From Microbacterium dauci (GTDB lineage: Bacteria; Actinomycetota; Actinomycetes; Actinomycetales; Microbacteriaceae), in contig NZ_JASJND010000001.1 in NCBI RefSeq assembly GCF_030065535.1, positions 496,001-560,000 on the forward strand: DNA of 64,000 nucleotides, in the 5' to 3' direction. A model generated the notes under the pieces. The model did not search any database. It was not told the origin of the DNA and saw only the letters and a program-made list of their open reading frames with translations. This document shows, one piece after another, positions 36,196 through 43,432 of this stretch; the stretch's first letter is position 1, and every line of letters starts with the position of its first letter. The position numbers and the translations under genes are program-made.

Positions 36196-37118
36196 GTCTT
36201 GTCTACGATGCCCATCGCCGGGTGCACGTGCGTGCCCCGGGCAAGCTGAACCTCTTCTTCGAGGTCGGCGACGCCGGCGACGACGGGTATCACGAGGTCG
36301 CTTCGCTCTACCAGGCGGTCTCGCTGTACGAGGACGTGTGGGCGACGCACGGCGACGACTTCACGATCGGGGTGAGTGGTGACGTCGACGTGTCGACGGT
36401 GCCCCTCGACGGCCGGAACCTCGCCGTGCGTGCCGCGCAGCTCGTCACTCGGGCGGCCGACTGGGACGGCGGCATCCACCTGGACATCCACAAGGGTGTG
36501 CCGGTGGCCGGCGGTATGGGCGGTGGGTCGGCGGATGCCGCGGCGGCACTGGTCGCCGTGAACGAGCTCATCGGCGCGGGGCTCTCGAGCGCGGAGCTGC
36601 AGGAGCTGGGTGCGCAACTCGGCGCGGACGTACCGTTCGCGTTGCTCGGCGGCACCGCGGTCGGCACCGGTCGCGGCGACGAGCTCGCCCCGGCGCTCGC
36701 GCGCGGCCGGTTCGACTGGGTGCTCGTGCGCAGCGACGGCGGGCTGTCGACGCCGGACGTGTACCGGGAGCTCGACCGGTTGCGCGCCGAGGCCGACATC
36801 ACACCCGATCGGGCGGCGCCCGCCGTCGATCCGGCGGTGCTGCGTGCGCTTCGGTCTGGGGATGCCGCCGACCTCGGCGCCGCGATCCGCAACGACCTGG
36901 AGCTCGCAGCGACGACCCTCATGCCCTCCCTGTCGGGCGTGCTCGCTGCAGGGATCCGCGAGGGCGCGCTCGGCGCGCTCGTGTCGGGGTCGGGACCGAC
37001 CGTCGCGCTGCTTGCGCAGGACGATGAGGCAGGCCGCTCCCTCGCCGCACGCCTCGGCGACGCGGGCCTCCACGCGGTGCACGTGCACGGGCCGGTGCCG
37101 GGCGCGCGACTGGTCTGA
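36192..37118 (+). CDS. ispE: 4-diphosphocytidyl-2-C-methyl-D-erythritol kinase
   Basis: The 308-residue GHMP kinase acts in the MEP isoprenoid pathway. The ATP loop is PVAGGMGGGSADAAAAL and the N-terminal APGKLNLFFEVG and C-terminal LVSGSGPTVALL motifs are conserved. Translation is coupled to the aldo/keto reductase by a GTGA overlap. A likely end of the transcription unit follows in the 225-bp gap before the next gene. Confidence 0.95.
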   Translation: MSLVYDAHRRVHVRAPGKLNLFFEVGDAGDDGYHEVASLYQAVSLYEDVWATHGDDFTIGVSGDVDVSTVPLDGRNLAVRAAQLVTRAADWDGGIHLDIHKGVPVAGGMGGGSADAAAALVAVNELIGAGLSSAELQELGAQLGADVPFALLGGTAVGTGRGDELAPALARGRFDWVLVRSDGGLSTPDVYRELDRLRAEADITPDRAAPAVDPAVLRALRSGDAADLGAAIRNDLELAATTLMPSLSGVLAAGIREGALGALVSGSGPTVALLAQDDEAGRSLAARLGDAGLHAVHVHGPVPGARLV

Positions 37119-37263
37119 CGTTCGCTCCGCGTCGGTGACCACACCGGGGGAGTCGGCGGCGACCACGACGGCTGCAGCTGCAACAGGCAGCGCTCACAGG
37201 TGGGGGAGAAGCCCGGCCACTCGTCGTCAACCACGGCGTCGGGCAACCAGGATGCCGCTCGTG

Positions 37264-37283
37264 CCGAAAACGATCGGTTTTGG
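37264..37283. repeat. AT-rich imperfect palindrome, left
   Basis: CCGAAAACGATCGGTTTTGG is an imperfect 20-bp palindrome in an otherwise GC-rich gap. Its first 14 bases with the preceding G (GCCGAAAACGATCG) recur inverted at 41849-41868. It may be an operator or an island boundary. Confidence 0.45.
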
Positions 37284-37342
37284 GAAGTCGATGTGTCGTT
37301 CTGGCGACCGCTGCCGAAACTGTGTTCCGTATCGAAACGTGG

Positions 37343-37906
37343 TTACGGGACGACTAGTTTCGGGCCAGCGTTTCGGGACGTCCGGCCAGCTGTGCGAAAG
37401 ATGAACGTGTCGTCTGCGGACCACACGTGTTCGTCGTCACATCGGTACCCGCGGAGCCACACATCGCCGTCGATGACTCGGAGGTACATGCCCGCGGGAA
37501 ACTCATGATCCTCTCGGAGGCGAGGGGAAGCGACTGTGTGCGATCCCGTCGGCGCACGTCCGGTACTCAGAACACTGTCGGGGGCGGTTGCCTGATCCTG
37601 GGTGACGAGCCGCAAATATGCCGCCGTGGCAGGAGGGCAGAGGTCTAATCCGTGTGAGGTTGCCTGCTCAAAGATCTCCGGGAGAGTCCCGCCTTCGGGC
37701 AGGTCGAGCTCGCGGACCGATCGCGTTGCAACGAACACGGCTTCGGGTTCCGAGGTGTCCCCGCTCGTTGCCGCAGCCAAGAACATCTCGGCATAGGGGT
37801 TGAGCCGGACGCCCGCCGCGGTGAGGCGATCCTTAAGATCCTCACCAGTAAGGCCGCCGACAAGCACGCTCCGCGGAAGCGTTGCGCTATTCCGTAAGTC
37901 AACCAC
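37343..37906 (-). CDS. Hypothetical protein, about 187 residues
   Basis: I do not recognise the family. Started at GTG 37906 it reads VVDLRNSATLPRSVLVGG and continues with GEDLKDRLTAAGVRLNPYAE, a leucine-rich helical domain, then a C-terminal beta-rich part (GMYLRVIDGDVWLRGYRCDD). The start is supported by TATCCT 6 nt upstream, a leaderless arrangement; the frame stays open to 38023 but that stretch is arginine-rich and less gene-like. No signal peptide or membrane segment is present. It lies alone between ispE and the cstR-marR operon. Confidence 0.6.
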   Translation of the reverse strand: MVDLRNSATLPRSVLVGGLTGEDLKDRLTAAGVRLNPYAEMFLAAATSGDTSEPEAVFVATRSVRELDLPEGGTLPEIFEQATSHGLDLCPPATAAYLRLVTQDQATAPDSVLSTGRAPTGSHTVASPRLREDHEFPAGMYLRVIDGDVWLRGYRCDDEHVWSADDTFIFRTAGRTSRNAGPKLVVP

Positions 37907-37912
37907 TCGTGG

Positions 37913-37918
37913 AGGATA
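37913..37918 (-). promoter_or_regulatory. Possible leaderless -10 box (TATCCT)
   Basis: TATCCT on the minus strand lies 6 nt before GTG 37906, as in the other leaderless genes. Confidence 0.45.
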
Positions 37919-38014
37919 CGCGGCCCGCGGCCGCAGGCGCGACGCGGAGCCTTGTAGGTTTCCGCAATAGCTCGAAACTGATCGTTTTTGACTGAGTCGC
38001 GCGGAGTGCGTCAC

Positions 38015-38060
38015 AACGTCCACCGGAAACGTGGATCAAAACCGTCTTGCGGTGGACGTT
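38015..38060. terminator. Hairpin downstream of marR
   Basis: AACGTCCACCG (38015-38025) and CGGTGGACGTT (38050-38060) form a perfect 11-bp stem with a 24-nt loop. It follows the marR stop by 38 bp and may end the cstR-marR transcript; the long loop and missing T run make it untypical. Confidence 0.45.
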
Positions 38061-38097
38061 TTCGGCGTGTCTTTTGGCTGCTCGCGAGGGTAAATGT

Positions 38098-38667
38098 CTA
38101 CTGAGCGTCTACGGAGTCGATTGCATCTGTCATTGCGGCGAGAAAGCCGGTGACGTGCCGGTGTTGGCTTGGGGTGAGTTTCATCGCGGCGGCGTACATG
38201 CGGAGGTGCATGCCGTTCAGTGTGTCCCGGACCTCGGCATCGGCCGACTCGGTGGCACGGATCGATGCGCTGCGGTCGATCGCGAAGCCGGCGACGCGTT
38301 CGACGCGTCCGTCTCGCTGTAGCTTGTCCGCGAGCGCGTTCGTGTCGGCGGTCGTGATGCCGAGGTAGTGGGCGAGCTCGGCGGGTCGTGCGGTTCGATC
38401 CGCACGGCGGAGGAGGAAGCGCAGAGCGAGCATCTCGTCCTCGGTCATCGACATCGCTTCTCGCGTGCGTCGGCGCATCGCGACCTCCGCGGCCCGGTAG
38501 GTGCGCAACGCTTGCAGGGTCTGGCGGGCAAGGGCTTTCTGCTCGGAGATCTCGTCCTGCCAGTAGGCGCGCGGTAGCGCGGGGGCCGGCGCCGCACTGT
38601 CTCTTGTCGCTGCGCTGGCCGTGACGGGTTGCGTGGCCTCGGGGTCGAGGGGTCTGGCGTCGGTCAT
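38098..38667 (-). CDS. MarR-family transcriptional regulator
   Basis: The 189-residue protein has a central winged helix (DEMLALRFLLRRAD, PAELAHYLGITTADTNALADKLQRDG split across helices) flanked by helices for dimerisation, with a disordered Ala/Pro-rich N-terminus of about 35 residues. Its ATG overlaps the stop of the CstR-like gene (ATGA), so the two regulators are made together, divergent from the sulfur genes. Cysteines for redox sensing are absent, so it does not obviously sense persulfides itself. Confidence 0.88.
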   Translation of the reverse strand: MTDARPLDPEATQPVTASAATRDSAAPAPALPRAYWQDEISEQKALARQTLQALRTYRAAEVAMRRRTREAMSMTEDEMLALRFLLRRADRTARPAELAHYLGITTADTNALADKLQRDGRVERVAGFAIDRSASIRATESADAEVRDTLNGMHLRMYAAAMKLTPSQHRHVTGFLAAMTDAIDSVDAQ

Positions 38668-38957
38668 GCCAGGGATAGGAAGAGCTTCTCGAGCTCGTCC
38701 GGGGTGCTGACGCCGTCGGCATCGGGATCGGTCATGCAGTCGCGAAGCGCCGTCGAGATGACGAGGAAGCCCGCCCGGTCGAGGGCTTTGGAGACGGCGG
38801 CGAGCTGCTGCACGACGTCACGGCAGTGCGCGTCGCTCTCCACGGCAGTGATGACCGCTGCGAGCTGGCCCTGAGCGCGCTTGAGACGGTTGACCACCTT
38901 CCGCTTGGCCTCGGCGTCGTGGGCGAACGGCTCAGTGGTGATCTCGGTCGCGCTCAT
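38664..38957 (-). CDS. cstR: CsoR/RcnR-family repressor, CstR-like persulfide sensor
   Basis: The 97-residue all-helical protein has two cysteines, C45 and C74, 29 residues apart as in CstR. The histidine four residues before the second cysteine that copper-sensing CsoR needs is an alanine here (STALRDC). This points to persulfide sensing, not copper. GGAAGGA precedes ATG 38957; an upstream ATG at 38987 is rejected because it lies in the operator region. Two ATACCCC-type palindromes between this gene and the divergent sulfur operon are the expected binding sites. Confidence 0.88.
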   Translation of the reverse strand: MSATEITTEPFAHDAEAKRKVVNRLKRAQGQLAAVITAVESDAHCRDVVQQLAAVSKALDRAGFLVISTALRDCMTDPDADGVSTPDELEKLFLSLA

Positions 38958-38976
38958 TCTCGTTCCTTCCGTGGAG

Positions 38977-39007
38977 TTGACAATCACGATACCCCCGGGG
39001 GTATGCT
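38977..39007 (+). promoter_or_regulatory. Sigma-70 promoter of the sulfur operon
   Basis: TTGACA (38977-38982) and TATGCT (39002-39007) are separated by 19 bp, with the first operator palindrome occupying the spacer and part of the -10 box. A bound repressor would exclude RNA polymerase. Confidence 0.65.
38989..39004. promoter_or_regulatory. CsoR/CstR-type operator 1
   Basis: ATACCCCCGGGGGTAT is a perfect 16-bp palindrome of the class bound by CsoR/CstR tetramers. It lies in the divergent promoter region between cstR and the sulfur operon. Confidence 0.9.
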
Positions 39008-39023
39008 GAGTCCACCCCCGCCC

Positions 39024-39041
39024 AATACCCCCAGGGGTATT
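39024..39041. promoter_or_regulatory. CsoR/CstR-type operator 2
   Basis: AATACCCCCAGGGGTATT is a second, nearly perfect palindrome, 35 bp centre to centre from the first, just downstream of the expected transcription start. Confidence 0.88.
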
Positions 39042-39057
39042 ACAGATTGAGGATCAC

Positions 39058-39243
39058 ATGTGCAGACCAACGAAGTGCCGGACCTGCGGGAAGACGACGT
39101 GGGCTGGATGCGGACAGCATGTCGCAGCCGTCCGCAAGAGCGTGCCCGCATCGGAGTGGTGCAACGGCAACCACACCCGCGGCGAGGTTCAGGCCGCGCA
39201 GTCGCAGCGTGGTGGGTTCTTCTCCCGCCTGTTCGGGAAGTGA
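39058..39243 (+). CDS. Small Cys-rich protein A (CxxCGKTTWAGCGQH)
   Basis: The 61-residue protein starts MCRPTKCRTCGKTTWAGCGQ and has six cysteines: one pair in CRTC, one in AGCGQH, plus C2 and C35. The pattern resembles a zinc ribbon, or a thiol carrier. The C-terminal tail GGFFSRLFGK is short, aromatic and basic. GAGGATCAC precedes the ATG. It is the first gene of the CstR-controlled operon, directly before thioredoxin, and a shorter paralogue follows thioredoxin at 39629. I infer a role in persulfide or metal handling; no named function is assigned. Confidence 0.75.
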   Translation: MCRPTKCRTCGKTTWAGCGQHVAAVRKSVPASEWCNGNHTRGEVQAAQSQRGGFFSRLFGK

Positions 39244-39248
39244 CGGGC

Positions 39249-39617
39249 ATGGCAACGATCGATCTGACCGGCGAGACCTTCGGCGGCGCGGTTGGGGGCG
39301 AAGGCATCGTCCTCGTCGACTTCTGGGCGGCCTGGTGCGGGCCCTGCCGGGCGTTCGCCCCCGTGTTCGAAGCCGCGTCGGAACGCCACCCCGACGTCGT
39401 CTTTGCGAAGGTCGACACCGAAGCGGAAGTCGGGCTCGCCACGGCGAACCGCATCACCTCCATTCCCACGCTCATGGTCATCCGTGACGGCGTCTTGGTT
39501 TACAAGCAGCCCGGCGCTCTCCCCGAACCTCAGCTCGAGCTCCTGATCAGCAAGGCCCGCGAGCTCGACATGGATGACGTGCGCCGGCAGATCGCCGAAT
39601 CTCCCACCGCCGCCTGA
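39249..39617 (+). CDS. trxA: Thioredoxin
   Basis: The 122-residue thioredoxin has the active site WCGPC (C30, C33) and the cis-proline in SIPTLMVIRDG. The last 15 residues are an acidic extension. It starts 5 nt after the small Cys-rich gene A. Placed in a persulfide operon, it probably reduces the persulfides or disulfides made by the neighbouring rhodanese and dioxygenase enzymes. Confidence 0.94.
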   Translation: MATIDLTGETFGGAVGGEGIVLVDFWAAWCGPCRAFAPVFEAASERHPDVVFAKVDTEAEVGLATANRITSIPTLMVIRDGVLVYKQPGALPEPQLELLISKARELDMDDVRRQIAESPTAA

Positions 39618-39628
39618 AAGACCCCCCT

Positions 39629-39748
39629 ATGTGTGCACAGATCACCTGCTCAACCTGCGGTAAGCCCACCTGGGCCGGCTGCGGACAGCACATCGAACAA
39701 GCCCTCGCGGGCATCCCCAACGACGAGCGCTGCAGCTGCGCTCACTGA
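39629..39748 (+). CDS. Small Cys-rich protein B, paralogue of the 39058 protein
   Basis: The 39-residue protein reads MCAQITCSTCGKPTWAGCGQ at its start and ends NDERCSCAH. It shares CxTCGKxTWAGCGQH with the 61-residue protein at 39058 and ends in an extra CSC pair. It is translated between thioredoxin and the CstB-type gene, with an AAAGA stretch upstream. The duplication and the strict conservation of TWAGCGQH argue that the motif is functional, perhaps metal binding or a sulfur-accepting thiol pair. Confidence 0.72.
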   Translation: MCAQITCSTCGKPTWAGCGQHIEQALAGIPNDERCSCAH

Positions 39749-39768
39749 CAGCGACCGAAAGCAGACCC

Positions 39769-41178
39769 ATGCTCCTCGAACGTCTCTATGACGACGACCT
39801 CGCCCACGCCAGCTACGTCATCGGCTGCCAGCGCACCGGTGAAGCGATCGTCGTCGACCCGCGCCGTGACGTGCAGGTCTACTTAGACCTCGCCGCGAAG
39901 AACGGCATGACCATCACCGCGGTCACCGAAACCCATATCCACGCGGACTACCTCTCCGGCACCCGCGAGCTCGCGGCCCGCACCGGAGCGACGATGTACG
40001 TCTCCGGCGAAGGTGGCCCTGACTGGCAGTACGGCTCCGGGTTCCAAGACGCCACCCGGATGATGCACGGCCACCGCATCGCCATCGGGAACATCACCGT
40101 TGAGGCGGTCCACACTCCCGGGCACACACCCGAGCACCTGTCCTTCCTCATCACCGACGGCGCCGCCTCCTCCGAGCCGGGCTACGTCCTCACGGGAGAC
40201 TTCGTGTTCGTCGGTGACGTCGGACGTCCCGACCTGCTCGATGAGGCCGCCGGCGGTGTCGACACCCGGTTCGACGGTGCGAGCGACCTGTTCGCCAGCC
40301 TGCGCGACCAGTTCCTCACCCTGCCCGACTATGTGCAGGTTCTCCCGGCTCACGGCTCAGGATCTGCGTGCGGCAAAGCCCTCGGCGCCGTCCCCAGCTC
40401 GACCGTCGGCTACGAACGCCGCTTCGCGTGGTGGGCGCCCTATCTCGAGGCCGGCGACGAGCAGGGCTTCATCGACACGCTGCTGAACGATCAACCTGAC
40501 GCGCACGCGTACTTCGCGCGCATGAAGCGGCAGAACCGTGTCGGCCCGGCCCTGCGCGGCCACCTCGCCCCGCTCACCGAATACTCCGCGCCCAAGCTTC
40601 GCGCCGACATCGAGGCCGACCGGGTGATCGTGGTCGACACGCGCCACCACTCCCTTGTCCACGAGGGCACCGTGCCGGGCGCGCTGAACGTCCCCGGGGT
40701 CGCGAAGGCAGCCAGCTACGGCGCGTGGGTCTACAACCCCGAGTCCGAAACCCGCCCGCTCGTGTTGCTCATCGACTCAGCGAACACCGCCGCCCAGTTC
40801 CGGGACCACCTGCTGCGCGTCGGCATCGACCAGGTCGACGGGTTCACCACCACCCTCGAAGGCCTCCCCACGGTGCAGCCCAAGACGATCGCCCCGACCG
40901 ACCTTTACCAGGTCGACGCGGCGCTTCTCCTCGACGTCCGCAACCGCACCGAATACAACGCCGGACACATCCCCAACGCCGTGCAGCTCTCCGGAGGCCG
41001 AGCACTCTGGCACGCCGACGAACTGCCTGCCGGGAAGATTCTGACCTACTGCCAGAGCGGCGTCCGCAACAGCGTCGTCGCCAGCGCCCTCCGCCGCGCC
41101 GGGCACGACGTCATTGAAATCGAAGGCAGCTACAACGCCTGGGTCGCAGCCACCGCACCTCAGACCGCCCCGGCCTGA
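39769..41178 (+). CDS. cstB: CstB-type persulfide dioxygenase-rhodanese fusion
   Basis: The 469-residue enzyme has an N-terminal metallo-beta-lactamase-fold persulfide dioxygenase (THIHADYLSG with H56, H58, D60; HTPGHTPEH; GDFVFVGDVGRPD), then a degenerate rhodanese domain without catalytic cysteine, then an active rhodanese with CQSGVRN (C428). This is the three-module layout of CstB, which oxidises low-molecular-weight persulfides and forms thiosulfate. It follows small protein B by 20 bp in the CstR-controlled operon and should detoxify sulfide-derived persulfides. Confidence 0.92.
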   Translation: MLLERLYDDDLAHASYVIGCQRTGEAIVVDPRRDVQVYLDLAAKNGMTITAVTETHIHADYLSGTRELAARTGATMYVSGEGGPDWQYGSGFQDATRMMHGHRIAIGNITVEAVHTPGHTPEHLSFLITDGAASSEPGYVLTGDFVFVGDVGRPDLLDEAAGGVDTRFDGASDLFASLRDQFLTLPDYVQVLPAHGSGSACGKALGAVPSSTVGYERRFAWWAPYLEAGDEQGFIDTLLNDQPDAHAYFARMKRQNRVGPALRGHLAPLTEYSAPKLRADIEADRVIVVDTRHHSLVHEGTVPGALNVPGVAKAASYGAWVYNPESETRPLVLLIDSANTAAQFRDHLLRVGIDQVDGFTTTLEGLPTVQPKTIAPTDLYQVDAALLLDVRNRTEYNAGHIPNAVQLSGGRALWHADELPAGKILTYCQSGVRNSVVASALRRAGHDVIEIEGSYNAWVAATAPQTAPA

Positions 41179-41196
41179 TGAAGCCGGGGAGCTCGA

Positions 41197-41322
41197 GTGA
41201 ACACATCCATCGCCATGACCCTCGCGGTCCTGGTCGGTGTCGCACTCGGGCTGCTCGGCGGCGGGGGCTCCATCCTCACAGTCCCAATCTTCACCCTCGT
41301 CCTCGGCATCGGAACGAGAGAA
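41197..41322 (+). pseudogene. Remnant of a TauE/SafE sulfite exporter, 5' end only
   Basis: From GTG 41197 the frame reads MTLAVLVGVALGLLGGGGSI followed by LTVPIFTLVLGIGTREA, the first transmembrane helix of TauE/SafE permeases. After about 42 codons the similarity stops, and the remaining seven helices are missing. The frame runs on into the rhodanese lipoprotein gene at 41335, which has its own start and signal peptide. A deletion that removed the rest of tauE is the simplest reading. TauE genes normally follow cstB and export sulfite or sulfur compounds. Confidence 0.8.
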
Positions 41323-41334
41323 GCAAGGACGCAC

Positions 41335-41700
41335 ATGCGCCGCCTCGCCCTCACCACCCTCACCGTCATCGCCGCGATCACCCTCACGTCCTGCGCCGGC
41401 ACATCCGCACCGCAGAACGACGTCGACCCCAGTGCGGTCATCATCGACGTGCGCACCCCCGCCGAGCACGCCAGTGGACACCTCGACGGCGCTCTCCTGC
41501 TGGATGTCACCGCAGGCGAGCTGCAAGCTGCGCTGCCCGACCTCGACCCGGAAGCCGCCTACCTCATCTACTGTCGGTCGGGTAACCGCGCAGGTGCCGC
41601 AATCGATGTGATGAAGCAAGCCGGCTTCACCGACCTCCGCAACCTCGGCTCTCTCGAAGACGCTGCCAATGCGACGGGACTCCCCATCGTCCAGCCCTAA
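41335..41700 (+). CDS. Rhodanese-domain lipoprotein
   Basis: The 121-residue protein has a lipoprotein signal (MRRLALTTLTVIAAITLTSC, C20 in the lipobox) and one rhodanese domain with active site IYCRSGNRAG (C80). It would carry sulfur on the outer face of the membrane. AAGGA before ATG 41335 supports this start; the longer frame from 41197 contains a truncated TauE remnant. It ends the sulfur operon, followed by two hairpins. Confidence 0.88.
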   Translation: MRRLALTTLTVIAAITLTSCAGTSAPQNDVDPSAVIIDVRTPAEHASGHLDGALLLDVTAGELQAALPDLDPEAAYLIYCRSGNRAGAAIDVMKQAGFTDLRNLGSLEDAANATGLPIVQP

Positions 41701-41703
41701 AAC

Positions 41704-41733
41704 GTACGCGCTCGTCCCCCCGCGAGCGCGTAC
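41704..41733 (+). terminator. Hairpin after the sulfur operon
   Basis: GTACGCGCTCG (41704-41714) pairs with CGAGCGCGTAC (41723-41733) around an 8-nt loop, 3 bp after the rhodanese stop. No T run follows, as is common in high-GC actinobacteria. Confidence 0.65.
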
Positions 41734-41786
41734 CCCCGCGCGCCTCGCGCGCCCCCCGCGTCGCTTGAGCTCGTCTCGCGATGCAT

Positions 41787-41822
41787 AGTCCGGGCGGGTC
41801 GCCCCCACGGCCCGCCCGGACT
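41787..41822. terminator. Second hairpin after the sulfur operon
   Basis: AGTCCGGGCGGG (41787-41798) pairs perfectly with 41811-41822 around 12 nt and is followed by GCTCAATTTA. It is a stronger terminator candidate than the first hairpin. Confidence 0.65.
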
Positions 41823-41848
41823 GCTCAATTTATGGCCCCGCCGGCCTG

Positions 41849-41868
41849 CCGTAAACGATCGTTTTCGG
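41849..41868. repeat. AT-rich palindrome, right
   Basis: CCGTAAACGATCGTTTTCGG is a 20-bp palindrome with one mismatched pair. Read on the other strand it shares GCCGAAAACGATCG with the site at 37264-37283. Confidence 0.5.
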
Positions 41869-42052
41869 CGGCCGCCGGTCGTGTAGGAACTGTCGAGAGA
41901 TGTCCACGCATCCGCGCGACGACGAGGCTCGCTTTCGGGAAATGTCCGCTGGGCACCGTGGACCGGCATGGCAGCCCTACACGCCGCGTTCTTCACGGTG
42001 GCTGTGCGCCGCTTCGAGCGCGGTTTGCGCGAGGCCTGACCGGGTGCGGTCG

Positions 42053-42058
42053 TAGCCT
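42053..42058 (+). promoter_or_regulatory. Leaderless -10 box (TAGCCT)
   Basis: TAGCCT lies 6 nt before ATG 42065 of the Eis-like gene; the gap GGAAGC offers only a weak ribosome site. Confidence 0.55.
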
Positions 42059-42064
42059 GGAAGC

Positions 42065-43390
42065 ATGACCGAGCTCCACCGCCCGAACCTCGCCCACGAC
42101 TTCCACTCCGCACCCATCGACGCAGACCTCCGCGCGTCGATCGAGGGTCAGGCACTCGGCATCCATCGCGTCGCTGACGACGACCGCACCGGCACCGATC
42201 GCTGGCTCGACGCGGTGTCGCGCGGGTTCCTCGACCCCGAGCGGGGCGAGAAGGATTACGAGGCGTTCTTCGAGCGTGCGGTCTACCGCCGCAAGCTCGG
42301 TGTGACCGACGCGACCGGACCGGATGCCGCGGTTCCGGTGGCCACATTCGGGTCGTGGGGCGCCGACCTCACGGTTCCCGGCGGCACGACGGTCCCGGCG
42401 TGCGCGATCAGCTCGGTGACGGTCGCGCCGACGCACCGCCGTCGCGGGCTGCTCCGCAGCATCATGGCGGGAGAGCTCCGCACGGCTGCGGGGCTCGGTT
42501 TCCCGCTCGCCGTCCTGACGGTCAGCGAGTCGTCGATCTACGGCCGCTTCGGCTTTGCCCCGGCCGCGCACGCCGCGCACTGGAAGATCGACACGCGCCG
42601 TGCCAGGTGGATCGGTCCCGAGCCCGAGGGGCGCATCGACTTCGTGACCCGCGAGCAGGGTCGCGAGCTCGCCCCTGCGCTGCACGACCGCATCCGGGTG
42701 ACGTCGCCCGGCGAGATCGACATGCCGGGCGGCCACTGGGATCGCTTCTTCGGCACTCGTCCCGATGCCGAGAAGGCCGGCGAGCGTCGGGTCGCCCAGT
42801 ACACATCGGCGACCGGTGAGGTCGAGGGCCTCGTGATCTACGCGGTCGGCCACAACCACGACGACTTCACCCTGTCGACGGTCGACGTCCATCTCCTCCT
42901 GGCCGCGACGGATGCCGCGTACGCGGCGCTGTGGCGCTTCGTGCTGTCGATGGATCTCATCGGCACCGTCACCGCGGGCCAGCTGTCGCTCGACGAGCCG
43001 CTGTGGTGGATGATCGCCGACCAGCGCGCGGCGACGATCACCTCGCGCGACCACCAGTACGTGCGCATCCTCGATGTGCCGACGGCGCTGTCGGCGCGGT
43101 CGTACGACGTGACCGACACGGTGGCGTTCGAGGTGAGCGACCCGTTCGGCATCGCGGAGGGCGTGTTCGTGCTGTCCGCCGGCGACGAGCCGGGCGTCGA
43201 CGTGGTCGACGAGGCCCCGGTCGGCGTGCCGCTGGTGCGCCTCGGTGTGGCCGAGCTCTCGGCGCTGCTGCTCGGTGGGGTCTCGGCCGTCACGCTCGCG
43301 AAGGCCGGTCGCCTCGAGGCCGACGACCCGGCCCGCATTGCCCGCGTGTTCGGCTCGACCATCACCCCGCGCCTGAGCTTCTGGTACTGA
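42065..43390 (+). CDS. Eis-like GNAT N-acetyltransferase
   Basis: The 441-residue protein has the three-part layout of the Eis family: two GNAT domains (acetyl-CoA loop VTVAPTHRRRGLLRSIM at about residues 118-134) and a C-terminal SCP2-like domain. It ends in SFWY, giving the C-terminal carboxylate used as catalytic base in Eis. The family acetylates aminoglycosides, peptides and other amines; the natural substrate here is unknown. It lies outside the sulfur island behind its own leaderless promoter. Confidence 0.88.
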   Translation: MTELHRPNLAHDFHSAPIDADLRASIEGQALGIHRVADDDRTGTDRWLDAVSRGFLDPERGEKDYEAFFERAVYRRKLGVTDATGPDAAVPVATFGSWGADLTVPGGTTVPACAISSVTVAPTHRRRGLLRSIMAGELRTAAGLGFPLAVLTVSESSIYGRFGFAPAAHAAHWKIDTRRARWIGPEPEGRIDFVTREQGRELAPALHDRIRVTSPGEIDMPGGHWDRFFGTRPDAEKAGERRVAQYTSATGEVEGLVIYAVGHNHDDFTLSTVDVHLLLAATDAAYAALWRFVLSMDLIGTVTAGQLSLDEPLWWMIADQRAATITSRDHQYVRILDVPTALSARSYDVTDTVAFEVSDPFGIAEGVFVLSAGDEPGVDVVDEAPVGVPLVRLGVAELSALLLGGVSAVTLAKAGRLEADDPARIARVFGSTITPRLSFWY

Positions 43391-43432
43391 CCTCGCGGCG
43401 GTCCGCCGCCGGGGCTGTGCGAGGATCCAGGT

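Larger units (their letters stand above)
41701..42064. other. 364-bp intergenic region with two hairpins and a palindrome
   Basis: No gene is supported. The region holds the hairpins at 41704-41733 and 41787-41822, the AT-rich palindrome at 41849-41868 and the promoter of the Eis-like gene at its right end. Confidence 0.7.

Noticed and set aside
38664..38957. Copper-sensing CsoR
   Set aside because: The histidine required for copper is replaced by alanine, and neighbouring genes handle sulfur, not copper.
41197..41700. A single 167-residue TauE-rhodanese fusion protein
   Set aside because: The inner ATG has a ribosome site and a full lipoprotein signal, and the outer part is only one TauE helix.
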